Of a DNA stretch of 64,000 bases, positions 56,269 to 64,000 are shown piece by piece. The notes beneath the pieces were generated by a model. That model searched no databases, had not been told where the DNA came from, and saw only the letters and a program-made list of their open reading frames with translations. Location: assembly GCF_900129685.1 (NCBI RefSeq), contig NZ_FQWM01000008.1, positions 88,054 through 152,053 of the forward strand. The letters run 5' to 3'. Made by a program: the position numbers and the translations under genes. Source of the stretch: Cognatishimia maritima. Lineage in GTDB: Bacteria; Pseudomonadota; Alphaproteobacteria; Rhodobacterales; Rhodobacteraceae. Every line of letters starts with the position of its first letter. Within the stretch, counting starts at the first letter, position 1.

Positions 56269-57089
56269 TGTCCCAGCAAACATCCCACAAACCGCTTGTG
56301 AAAAAGATTGTTCTGACGCTGTTTTTCATCTTCCTACTGGCACCGATCTATTGGCTGACCGTAATGAGCTTTAAGACCGACACAGAGATTGTGACCGGAC
56401 TGACGCTTTGGCCGCAGGATTTCACCTTCGCCAACTATACCACCATTTTCACCACAAAAAGCTGGTGGTCCAGCTATATCAACTCAGCGATTTACGTGTC
56501 GCTGAACACAATCATCTCACTCGCGGTGGCACTTCCGGCAGCCTATGCCTTTAGCCGCTATCGGTTCCTTGGCGACAAGCACCTGTTCTTTTGGTTGTTG
56601 ACCAACCGGATGACGCCCCCGGCTGTGTTCGTGCTGCCGTATTTTCAGTTCTATTCCGCCTTCAACCTGATCGACACACATATCGCCGTCGCCATCGCGC
56701 ACTGTGTCTTTAACGTGCCGCTGGCGGTCTGGATCCTCGAAGGCTTCCTGAAAGGCGTGCCCAAAAGCATCGATGAAACCGCCTATATCGACGGATATTC
56801 CTTCCCGAAATTCTTTGCGACCATTTTGGTGCCCCTTATCCGTTCAGGCATCGGTGTCACGGCCTTCTTCTGCTTCATGTTCTCATGGGTCGAATTGATC
56901 CTGGCCCGCACTCTGACCACATCCGACGCTAAACCGATCGTCGCCGTTATGACTCGGGTTTATTCGGGAGCAGGCATCGAATGGGGGCTGATCGCCGCCG
57001 CTGGTGTTCTGACGCTCATCCCCGGCATCTTGGTCATCTGGTTTGTCCGCAATCATATTGCACGTGGCTTTGCCATGGGCCGCGTCTAA
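56268..57089 (+). CDS. ABC transporter permease (GlpQ-like)
   Basis: A 273-residue permease of the MalG/UgpE class with six helices. Its ATG overlaps the previous stop (TAATG). The EAA loop is IDETAYIDGYSFPKFFATILVPLI. The C-terminus ends in NHIARGFAMGRV, usual for MalG-type subunits. It pairs with the preceding permease. The Rhizobium-style name GlpQ should not be confused with the phosphodiesterase of that name. Confidence 0.88.
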   Translation: MSQQTSHKPLVKKIVLTLFFIFLLAPIYWLTVMSFKTDTEIVTGLTLWPQDFTFANYTTIFTTKSWWSSYINSAIYVSLNTIISLAVALPAAYAFSRYRFLGDKHLFFWLLTNRMTPPAVFVLPYFQFYSAFNLIDTHIAVAIAHCVFNVPLAVWILEGFLKGVPKSIDETAYIDGYSFPKFFATILVPLIRSGIGVTAFFCFMFSWVELILARTLTTSDAKPIVAVMTRVYSGAGIEWGLIAAAGVLTLIPGILVIWFVRNHIARGFAMGRV

Positions 57090-57100
57090 GGAGAATATCA

Positions 57101-57376
57101 ATGCTTGAATGGATGGCCTGGACCCCGATCACCGCCGTTTTCTTTATCGTCATCGCTTCAATTCTGGCGTTCATGACCGTGCTTGAGCGGATCAAGCCGA
57201 CGGTGCCGCGACAGGGTGTCATGCAAATTTCAACAACTCGAGGTGAACGTCTGTTCATCGCACTACTGGCGACCGGGTGGATCAACATCCTGTGGATTGC
57301 CTTCACCGATTTCAACCAGTGGGGCGCACTTGCCCTCGGGCTGACTGTCTCCGCGCTGATCATGGCGCGGGGGTGA
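57101..57376 (+). CDS. DUF2160-family small membrane subunit (GlpU-like)
   Basis: A 91-residue protein with three hydrophobic segments (about residues 8-27, 50-68 and 72-88) and a basic loop RIKPTVPRQG. AAGGAG lies 8 bp before the ATG. The DUF2160 family is almost always found in this type of transporter operon, between the permeases and the binding protein. Its role is unknown; an accessory transporter subunit is the natural guess. Confidence 0.82.
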   Translation: MLEWMAWTPITAVFFIVIASILAFMTVLERIKPTVPRQGVMQISTTRGERLFIALLATGWINILWIAFTDFNQWGALALGLTVSALIMARG

Positions 57377-57418
57377 GCAAAACCGCTCAAAACTGAAACC
57401 CAAAAGGGAGGAAAACTG

Positions 57419-59140
57419 ATGGGATTGAAGACAAAACTGCTTGCAACCGGGGCCTTTGCGGCCACGATGTGGGCCACAACGGCTGCCGCCGACATGGATG
57501 CCGCCAAACGCTGGGTAATGGACGAGTTTGATGACTCGACCCTTAGCCAAGAGGACCGAATGACCGAGATGGAGTGGTTCGTGAACGCCGCGTCTGATCT
57601 GCAGGGCGTGTCGATCAACGTGCTGTCTGACGGTATTCCCGTGCACAAATATGATGCGGAAGTTCTGGCCAAGGCCTTTTCCGAGATTACCGGCATCGAA
57701 GTCACCCACGAAGTGGTGGATGAGGCCGGGGTGGTCGAGCGTATCCAGACCCAGATGCAGTCGGGCGAAAACATCTATGACGCCTATATCAACGACAGTG
57801 ACCTGATCGGCACCCATTTCCGCAACTCCGCCGTGCTGAACCTGTCCGATTACATGGCCGGAGCCGGGGCTGGCTACACCAACCCGATGCTCGATCTGGA
57901 CGACTTCATCGGCATCGACTTCGTCAAGGATGTGGATGGCGATATCTACCAGCTGCCCGCGCAACAATTCGCCAACCTCTACTGGTTCCGGGCCGATTGG
58001 TTCGAACGCGAAGACTTAAAAGCGCAATTCAAAGAGAAATACGGCTACGAGCTTGGCGTTCCAGTGAACTGGTCAGCCTACGAAGATATTGCCAATTTTT
58101 TCACCAATGACGTGGGTGAGATTGACGGCGTCAAGGTCTATGGCCACATGGATTATGGCAAGAAAGACCCAAGCTTGGGGTGGCGTTTCACCGATGCGTG
58201 GCTGTCAATGGCTGGCGCGGGCGACGTAGGTATTCCGAACGGTGTGCCGGTTGATGAATGGGGCATTCGGGTTGAGGGCTGTTCACCAGTTGGTGCAAGC
58301 GTCTCTCGTGGCGGGGCTACCAATGGTCCGGCGGCGGTTTATGCTTTGCAGAAATATATTGACTGGATGGCGGACTATGCCCCGCCAGAAGCTATGGCTG
58401 TGAACTTCTATGAAGCAGGCACTGTGCCGAACCAAGGCCAGATTGCTCAGCAAATTTTCTGGTACACTGTTTTTGCTGAAAGCGCGGCCCAACCTGGCGT
58501 TCCTGTTGCAGACGAAGAAGGCCTGCCAAAGTGGCGTATGGCTCCTTCCCCTGCGGGCGCGTATTGGGAAGAAGGCATGAAACTAGGCTATCAAGACGTT
58601 GCTGCCTTCACTATCATGAACTCTTCCTCTGATGCAGGTAAGGCTGCGGCATGGTTGTATTCGCAGTTTGTCACATCGAAAACGGTTTCACTTGAACGCA
58701 CTTTGCACGGCTTCACGCCGATCCGTGAAAGCGATATCAACAGTGATGTGATGACCGAATGGGCGCCGAAACTGGGTGGTTTGATCGAATTCTATCGTTC
58801 GCCCGCCCGGGTTGCCTGGACGCCGACCGGTACCAATGTGCCTGACTATCCGAAACTGGCGCAGCTGTGGTGGGAAAATGTTGCCGCCGCCGTTACCGGC
58901 GAGATGACCAGCCAGCAGGCGATGGACCGTCTGGCCAGCCAAATGGACCGGATCCTGCAACGCCTTGAACGCGCTGGAATGGATCGTTGTGCGCCCAAGC
59001 TGAACGAAGAGCGTGATGCCGAATACTGGTTCGCGCAGCCCGGTTCGCCCAAGGCACCGCTCGAGAACGAAAAGCCGCAAGGCATGACCGTCCCTTACGC
59101 ACAACTTTTGACCGCTTGGTCAGAAGGCCGCGTGAAGTAA
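57419..59140 (+). CDS. ABC transporter substrate-binding protein (GlpV-like)
   Basis: A 573-residue periplasmic binding protein, longer than typical sugar-binding proteins, as expected for the GlpV type. A Sec signal covers roughly the first 24 residues (LKTKLLATGAFAATMWATTAAA). The body has binding-protein features such as VSINVLSDGIPVHKYDAEVL, SGENIYDAYINDSDLIG and YQLPAQQFANLYWFRADWF. AAGGGAGG precedes the ATG. The ligand is presumed glycerol-like; the sequence alone does not prove it. Confidence 0.88.
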   Translation: MGLKTKLLATGAFAATMWATTAAADMDAAKRWVMDEFDDSTLSQEDRMTEMEWFVNAASDLQGVSINVLSDGIPVHKYDAEVLAKAFSEITGIEVTHEVVDEAGVVERIQTQMQSGENIYDAYINDSDLIGTHFRNSAVLNLSDYMAGAGAGYTNPMLDLDDFIGIDFVKDVDGDIYQLPAQQFANLYWFRADWFEREDLKAQFKEKYGYELGVPVNWSAYEDIANFFTNDVGEIDGVKVYGHMDYGKKDPSLGWRFTDAWLSMAGAGDVGIPNGVPVDEWGIRVEGCSPVGASVSRGGATNGPAAVYALQKYIDWMADYAPPEAMAVNFYEAGTVPNQGQIAQQIFWYTVFAESAAQPGVPVADEEGLPKWRMAPSPAGAYWEEGMKLGYQDVAAFTIMNSSSDAGKAAAWLYSQFVTSKTVSLERTLHGFTPIRESDINSDVMTEWAPKLGGLIEFYRSPARVAWTPTGTNVPDYPKLAQLWWENVAAAVTGEMTSQQAMDRLASQMDRILQRLERAGMDRCAPKLNEERDAEYWFAQPGSPKAPLENEKPQGMTVPYAQLLTAWSEGRVK

Positions 59141-59150
59141 TGTAACACCA

Positions 59151-59177
59151 GAAGGGGGCGTCTTGCGCGCCCCCTTC
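59151..59177 (+). promoter_or_regulatory. Intercistronic hairpin after the binding-protein gene
   Basis: A perfect 10-bp stem GAAGGGGGCG/CGCCCCCTTC with a 7-base loop lies 10 bp past the stop of the binding-protein gene and before the kinase start. There is no T run, so it is not a standard terminator. Such hairpins often protect the upstream mRNA and raise binding-protein levels over the downstream gene. Confidence 0.7.
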
Positions 59178-59195
59178 GTCCGTATTGGGGAGAAT

Positions 59196-60689
59196 ATGAT
59201 GGCTGACTTTATCGCTGCAATCGATTGCGGAACAACCGGGGCAAAGGCGATCATCTTTGACACAACCGGCACCTGGCACGGCACTGCCTATCAGGAATAC
59301 CCCTGTGATTTCCCTGCACCCAATCGTGTTGAGCAGGACGCCGAGGCCCTGTTTGAGGCCTGCGTTGATGTCTTGGCAAAGGCCGTAGGGAAAAGCGGCG
59401 TTGAAGTGAGCGCTATCAAGGCCCTGTCGTTTTCGACCCAACGCTGCACACTGATCGCGGTGGATGAAAACTGTTCGCCATTGCGTCCAGCAATATCATG
59501 GCAGGACAATCGGTCTGAAAAACAATGTGATGTGATCCGCGAATCCATCGGAGACAAAGCCTTTTACGCAACGACCGGCTTGCCCATTGCAAACGTCTGG
59601 ACCCTGCCATCAATCATGTGGATTCGAGATGAAGAGCCGGAGATCTATGCCAAAACCCATAAATTTCTGAACCCGCACGGATTCCTTCTTAAGCGCATGG
59701 GTGCCGACAATTACGTTGAAGATCTGTCAAATGCATCCCTGCATGGTCTGGTTTCAGTTGCCCGGGGGGATTGGGATGATGACTTCATTGCGACCACCAA
59801 CGTTGAAAAAGCCAAGCTGCCTGATCTTGTGACTTCGGGCACCGTTGTCGGAACGCTGGCATCTGAGATCGCCGAACGAACCGGTTTAACAGCAGATACA
59901 TTGCTTGTTGCAGGTGGTGGCGATCAACAAAGCGCTGGAATTGGTGCAGGTGTGATTAAATCCGGCATCGGATCGGTGACGTTGGGCACGGCTGGCGTGG
60001 TCATCTGTTCATTTGACGAGCCCCCCTTTGACCCCAATGGTGCAATCCCTGCCGAAATTCACGCTTATCCGGGCAAGTTCATTTGTGAAGGGTTGCAAAC
60101 GACAGCAGGCGCCGCGCTGAAATGGCTTCGAAATGTAGCTAAGGACGCATCTCGGGGCGCTGAAGTCGAATACGAAATGTTCAATGAGATGGCTGTACAG
60201 GCAACTCCAGGATCAGATGGCTTGTTGTTCTTGCCGTACCTGGCCGGAGCGGGCGCGCCGCAATGGAATGGGTATGCAACCGGAACCTTTCATGGCCTGA
60301 CGCAAGGCCACGGTCTGGGCGAAATGGCGCGCGCAGTGATGGAGGGTGTCGCCTTTCAAAACGCACTGATTCTTTCAGAGTTTGAAAAAAGCGGGCGCAG
60401 CCTGTCGGAAATTCGCCTAACCGGAGGTGGTGCAAAATCCAAGCTGTGGTCGCAGATTCAAGCTGACATCTACGGCCGTCCCGTGCACCGATTGAAGGAA
60501 GATGAAGCCGGGCTTCTTGGCGCAGCAATCCTCGCCGCATTTGGTGCAGGAATTTTTACGTCTATCGACGACGGCGTTGGACAAATGGTCAGGACGCAGG
60601 AAAGCTACACACCGGACCCAGATAGAAAGACGCTATACGCTGAGCGCCTGACGCGCTTTTCCGACCTATACGATATGCTCTATCGTTGA
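59196..60689 (+). CDS. FGGY-family carbohydrate/polyol kinase
   Basis: A 497-residue kinase from the ATG at 59196 (GGGGAG upstream). Phosphate loop: AAIDCGTTGAKAIIFDTTG. The second domain has VAGGGDQQSAGIGAG, GTAGVVICSF and LTGGGAKSKLWSQIQADIYGRPVHRL. The GDQQ motif (Asp243) and Arg83 and Trp102 match glycerol kinase contacts. However, the Glu after Arg83 is Cys84 and the Tyr of the PYFSGTK segment is replaced (NVWTLPS). It is thus GlpK-related in part but not a standard GlpK; another small polyol or ketose is possible. Confidence 0.85.
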   Translation: MMADFIAAIDCGTTGAKAIIFDTTGTWHGTAYQEYPCDFPAPNRVEQDAEALFEACVDVLAKAVGKSGVEVSAIKALSFSTQRCTLIAVDENCSPLRPAISWQDNRSEKQCDVIRESIGDKAFYATTGLPIANVWTLPSIMWIRDEEPEIYAKTHKFLNPHGFLLKRMGADNYVEDLSNASLHGLVSVARGDWDDDFIATTNVEKAKLPDLVTSGTVVGTLASEIAERTGLTADTLLVAGGGDQQSAGIGAGVIKSGIGSVTLGTAGVVICSFDEPPFDPNGAIPAEIHAYPGKFICEGLQTTAGAALKWLRNVAKDASRGAEVEYEMFNEMAVQATPGSDGLLFLPYLAGAGAPQWNGYATGTFHGLTQGHGLGEMARAVMEGVAFQNALILSEFEKSGRSLSEIRLTGGGAKSKLWSQIQADIYGRPVHRLKEDEAGLLGAAILAAFGAGIFTSIDDGVGQMVRTQESYTPDPDRKTLYAERLTRFSDLYDMLYR

Positions 60690-60981
60690 GTGGACCACTC
60701 GCCGAGGGGGTAGGTCGTTTTTACAATACCAAGTGCAGAGCCCCGGGGGCGGGCAAACATAGCGCAGAAAAATTCCTGTCTGGGCATCGCGATGGAGCAT
60801 TCTACTTGGAACATGACATTCAAAAGTGGTGCATTTCTTGTCGAGATGGCGAAAACTCAGATCAGATTAGCCTCATGGGGATGCAATCACCGCGACCAGT
60901 TAAGCGGACCTCCCTCCTATCTTATAAAACTCTTGGTTTTGAAAACCCTGTAACGGTCAACTCTAAGAAAAGGCACCTGCC

Positions 60982-61989
60982 ATGAACGTCACTCAGATCA
61001 CCTTTAGCGAATTCCTGTTGTCCGAGAGAAGTCAGCACAAACTGGACAAGGATCTGATCTTCCTATTGGAAGACATTGCAACCTCCTGTCGTATCATCTC
61101 TCACCAGATCCGTGGCGGGGCTTTCGCTGGCAAGTTGGGGGCCACCAAATCGACCAATGTTCAAGGAGAGACGCAAAAGCAACTCGACGTGATCGCCAAC
61201 GAAGTCTTTGTGCGGCACTGTTCGAACTGCGGGCGTGTCGCGGCGCTGGTCTTGGAAGAGGTCGACGAAATTTACTGGCTGAAGGATAAGCCTGAAGCCG
61301 GTGATTACCTAGTCTATTTCGATCCGCTTGATGGATCCTCAAATCTCGATGTGAACCTTTCTGTCGGATCTATCTTCTCGATATCGCAACTGCCCACTGC
61401 GATCGACGCCACCGACGACCGGTCCATACTGCGCGCCGGGTCCGAACAGATCAGCGCCGGATACTCGGTCTACGGCCCCTCGACCTCGCTTGTTGTCACA
61501 ACTGGAAATGGTGTGAATGGTTTCACCCATCAACAGGGTACCGGCGAGTTCCGGCTGACCTTCCCCGATATGCTGATCCCTGAGACCACCGCCGAATTCG
61601 CCATCAACGCTTCTCGCTATTCGCTCTGGCATCCGCCGGTGAGGCGATATTTCGACGAGTGTATTCGTGGTAAAGACGGCCCCCGGAACAAAGCTTTCAA
61701 CATGCGTTGGACCGCTTCAATGGTGGCCGAAGTGCATCGGATCCTGATCCGCGGAGGCGTGTTCCTTTATCCGAGTGATGCCGGAAACATTTCGTCCGGC
61801 GGCAAATTGCGTCTGATGTATGAGGCAAATCCGATGGCGTTCGTTATCGAGCAAGCGGGTGGTGCTGCCTCCACCGGAACCAACCGCATTCTGGATGTAC
61901 AACCCACTTCGCATCATCAGCGTGTTCCCGTCATCCTCGGCTCGAAAGAGGAAGTTACCGTTCTTGATCGATATCACCGCGAGAGCTAA
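60982..61989 (+). CDS. fbp: Class I fructose-1,6-bisphosphatase
   Basis: Converts fructose-1,6-bisphosphate to fructose-6-phosphate in gluconeogenesis. The product is 335 residues. Metal-site signature: YLVYFDPLDGSSNLDVNLSVGSIFSI, preceded by VLEEVDEI. Substrate-site parts are NMRWTASMVAEVHRILIRGGVFLYPSD and GKLRLMYEANPMAFVIEQAGG. It is 292 bp after the kinase, so it may have its own promoter. fba follows after 65 bp. Confidence 0.95.
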   Translation: MNVTQITFSEFLLSERSQHKLDKDLIFLLEDIATSCRIISHQIRGGAFAGKLGATKSTNVQGETQKQLDVIANEVFVRHCSNCGRVAALVLEEVDEIYWLKDKPEAGDYLVYFDPLDGSSNLDVNLSVGSIFSISQLPTAIDATDDRSILRAGSEQISAGYSVYGPSTSLVVTTGNGVNGFTHQQGTGEFRLTFPDMLIPETTAEFAINASRYSLWHPPVRRYFDECIRGKDGPRNKAFNMRWTASMVAEVHRILIRGGVFLYPSDAGNISSGGKLRLMYEANPMAFVIEQAGGAASTGTNRILDVQPTSHHQRVPVILGSKEEVTVLDRYHRES

Positions 61990-62054
61990 ACACAGTCCCC
62001 TGAGCCGCTTTCTTCAATTTTTCTGGTGCGTTGCGCCACAATGGAGCGCTTGAA

Positions 62055-63119
62055 ATGCCACTGATTTCCCTTCGCCAACTTCTTGATCACGCCGCCGAGC
62101 ATGACTACGGCCTCCCGGCGTTTAACGTCAATAATATGGAACAGATGCTAGCCATCATGAAAGCGGCCGACAAAGCGAACAGCCCGGTCATCATGCAGGC
62201 CAGCCGTGGGGCGCGGGCATTCGCCAACGACATCGTTCTCGCACACCTTATTCGTGCAGCGATTGAGATGTATCCGCATTTGCCGATCTGCATGCACCAG
62301 GACCATGGAAATTCTCCGCAAACTTGCCTTTCGGCACTTGTGAACGGCTTTTCCTCGGTCATGATGGACGGGTCTTTGACTCAGGATGGCACCACGCCTT
62401 CGGACTTCGAATACAACGCGAATGTTACAGCAAAGGTCAGCGAAATGGCCCACCTTGTCGGTGCTTCGGTAGAGGGCGAGATCGGGCATCTCGGCTCCCT
62501 GGAAACCGGCAAGGGTGAGGCGGAAGACAGTCATGGATTTGATGGGGAATTGAGTCGGGACGAGCTCGTGACGGATGCAGATGAAGCTGCGGAATTTGTT
62601 CGGCGCACCGAGGTCGACGCCCTCGCCGTCGCCATCGGAACCAGCCACGGAGCCTACAAGTTCACTCGCAAACCGGATGGCGATATCCTCGCCATGGACG
62701 CGCTCAAGACGATCCACGCCAAACTGCCGGACACGCACCTTGTAATGCACGGCTCCTCCTCTATTCCGCAAGAACTGCAGGACATCATCAACGAACATGG
62801 CGGTGAAATCGCCCCAACCTGGGGCGTGCCCTTGGAAGAGATAGAACTGGGCATCAAGTATGGGGTGCGCAAGGTGAACATCGACACCGACCTGCGTATG
62901 GCCTTGACCGGCGCGATCCGAAAAATCCTCGCAAAGGATAGAGGGCAGTTCGATCCCCGAAAATATCTTGCGCCGGGCGTTGAGGCCATGTCGAAGGTTT
63001 GTCTCGATCGGTTCGAACGCTTCGGCTGCGGGGGGATGGCATCAAATATTTCGGCCATACCGCTCTCGGACATGGCAGAACGGTACAAATCAGGAAGCCT
63101 GAGACCAGTGTTTTCCTAA
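62055..63119 (+). CDS. Class II fructose-bisphosphate aldolase, Calvin type
   Basis: A zinc aldolase of 354 residues from the ATG at 62055 (GGAG upstream) that joins DHAP and glyceraldehyde-3-phosphate. Zinc ligands are in [32 protein letters not shown] and [10 protein letters not shown]. The DHAP-phosphate loop is in [20 protein letters not shown]. The long form with [14 protein letters not shown] is the CbbA/Calvin subtype, which many heterotrophs also use. With fbp it would complete DHAP to fructose-6-phosphate. Confidence 0.94.
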   Translation: MPLISLRQLLDHAAEHDYGLPAFNVNNMEQMLAIMKAADKANSPVIMQASRGARAFANDIVLAHLIRAAIEMYPHLPICMHQDHGNSPQTCLSALVNGFSSVMMDGSLTQDGTTPSDFEYNANVTAKVSEMAHLVGASVEGEIGHLGSLETGKGEAEDSHGFDGELSRDELVTDADEAAEFVRRTEVDALAVAIGTSHGAYKFTRKPDGDILAMDALKTIHAKLPDTHLVMHGSSSIPQELQDIINEHGGEIAPTWGVPLEEIELGIKYGVRKVNIDTDLRMALTGAIRKILAKDRGQFDPRKYLAPGVEAMSKVCLDRFERFGCGGMASNISAIPLSDMAERYKSGSLRPVFS

Positions 63120-63637
63120 TCGGCATTTTCGTGACTGACGCCGGACCGCTACTGCTCAGCGGAACAATTCGCCATAGTCCTGAGCTGCGGCGTTCATCGG
63201 AACGGTTTCAAGGATCATGAACCGACCAAAACCAAGGAAAGTCTCGCTGCGGTTTGTATGGATGTCCGTTCCATCCGCTGTTAAGCGGCACCGAATTTCT
63301 TGCTCACGCGGCATTTCTGTTTCTGCGAGCGCGCGCAGCGCGAAAATCAAATTCACAGGTTGGGCTCTCCGGTCGCATTCGCCGCGTTGAGTATGAATGG
63401 CTGGTTCAGGAAAAAGTTCTGTTCGCTGCATCGCGCTTGAACATACATAACGCGGGACGAAGTGAGCATTCGTTGCATGCGCTCCGATGTCGGCAATATG
63501 TGCATCACTTCACGCTGCTCTGAAGGGGAACGCGGAAAACAGCCGCCCGCTGCAAGCACAACGAGCGGTCGATCTTGGCGGTAAGCAGTTCGGTTTAAGC
63601 GCTGCCAGTAACCTTCGGCCCTGAAGACAGATTGGTT
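63120..63637. other. 518-bp stretch without a supported gene
   Basis: Two overlapping minus-strand frames (63156-63431 and 63353-63559) look weakly protein-like, for example TFLGFGRFMILETVPMNAAA, but neither has a convincing start or known family. They could be one decayed gene split by a frameshift near 63360. Nothing else was seen. Confidence 0.35.
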
Positions 63638-64000
63638 TCATTCTGCAAGCTGCGCACCCGAGCCACCAAGCTCCTTTGGCAGGTCGGCAAATTTCGGCAG
63701 ACCATCGGGAACGGACAGGGCTTTTTCGCCATAGTGGACATGCAATCCGGGCTTGAATTCAAGTTCTGGGAGCATTGCCGAAAAGACGTCCACCAAACCC
63801 ATTCCCGGATGATCAGTCATGAGGTGCCCGCCACATTTCGTGCAGAATTTACGATGGCTGTTTTCAGTCTTGTGGTACTCGCCAACATGGCCTTCGCCTT
63901 CCGTGATCTCTAGGTTTTGAGGATCCCAGAGCGTAAAGCCGTTCACAGGAGACGCCGACCAGGAGCGGCAGCTTTCACAGTGGCAATATCCCATTCCTTC
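63638..64000 (-). CDS. GFA-family zinc protein, 5' end outside window (partial)
   Basis: The visible 118 residues carry the GFA (glutathione-dependent formaldehyde-activating-like) fold signs: MGYCHCESCRSWSASPVNGF with the zinc Cys set and FCTKCGGHLMTDHPG. GFA proteins usually start about 25-30 residues earlier with a CLCGAV-type motif, and the frame stays open to the window edge, so the true start is outside. Function in this family is mostly unproven beyond zinc binding. Confidence 0.82.
   Translation of the reverse strand, partial: EGMGYCHCESCRSWSASPVNGFTLWDPQNLEITEGEGHVGEYHKTENSHRKFCTKCGGHLMTDHPGMGLVDVFSAMLPELEFKPGLHVHYGEKALSVPDGLPKFADLPKELGGSGAQLAE

Noticed and set aside
59196..60689. 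Naming the FGGY kinase glpK
   Set aside because: Position and GDQQ motif fit, but two of the glycerol-contacting residues differ, so only the family is called.
60686..60985. 99-codon frame between kinase and fbp
   Set aside because: Composition looks random, the start overlaps the kinase stop without a ribosome-binding site, and it runs into the fbp start. More likely the fbp promoter region.

Overview
The window is a chromosomal segment of an alphaproteobacterium, most likely a marine member of the Rhodobacteraceae/Roseobacteraceae. This rests on gene order and family content: a division and cell-wall cluster with a DUF2484 gene between murC and murB, a bolA/dnaJ-like/cobS/cobT neighbourhood, a malate synthase G, pntAB, a DUF3422 gene, and moderately high GC. 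No rRNA, tRNA, CRISPR array, insertion sequence or phage gene was seen.

Region 1 (1-13.5 kb, all + strand) is the 3' half of the dcw cluster: ftsW (truncated by the window), murG, murC, two small membrane proteins, murB, ddl, ftsQ, ftsA, ftsZ, then lpxC, bamD and recN. Most junctions overlap by a few bases. ftsZ has its own 375-bp leader and a strong terminator. Region 2 (13.7-25.5 kb) holds a ClC-type channel/antiporter, an MFS transporter, DUF427, an aminopeptidase P, a methyltransferase, and the cobalt-chelatase genes cobS and cobT separated by a low-GC DUF4240 gene. It continues with a Tat-signal MsrB, a fasciclin-domain protein, a J-domain protein and BolA. Region 3 (25.5-49.2 kb) is ordinary metabolism and regulation: gatB, pepN, glcB, divergent araC/aldo-keto reductase and SDR/tetR pairs, puuD-like, pntAB, a divergent hxlR/flavodoxin-like pair, DUF3422, argE and an M20 amidohydrolase. 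It also carries two REP-like inverted-repeat pairs and gene relics, the clearest being the fused 3' ends of a lost divergent SnoaL-like/HxlR pair at 32.4-32.7 kb.

Region 4 (49.2-63.1 kb) is the most unusual part. A LysR regulator diverges from a long + strand set: an alkyl-DHAP-synthase-like FAD oxidase, a GlpD-family dehydrogenase, a seven-part Glp-type (GlpSTPQUV-like) ABC importer and an FGGY kinase, followed by class I fructose-1,6-bisphosphatase and class II fructose-bisphosphate aldolase. Together these could take a glycerol-like polyol through a phosphate and DHAP to fructose-6-phosphate. The kinase pocket differs from glycerol kinase at two of the expected positions, a FAD oxidase of unknown role is the first gene, and the two transporter ATPases show complementary motif losses. 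The true substrate is therefore open. The window ends in a decayed stretch and the 3' part of a GFA-family gene.
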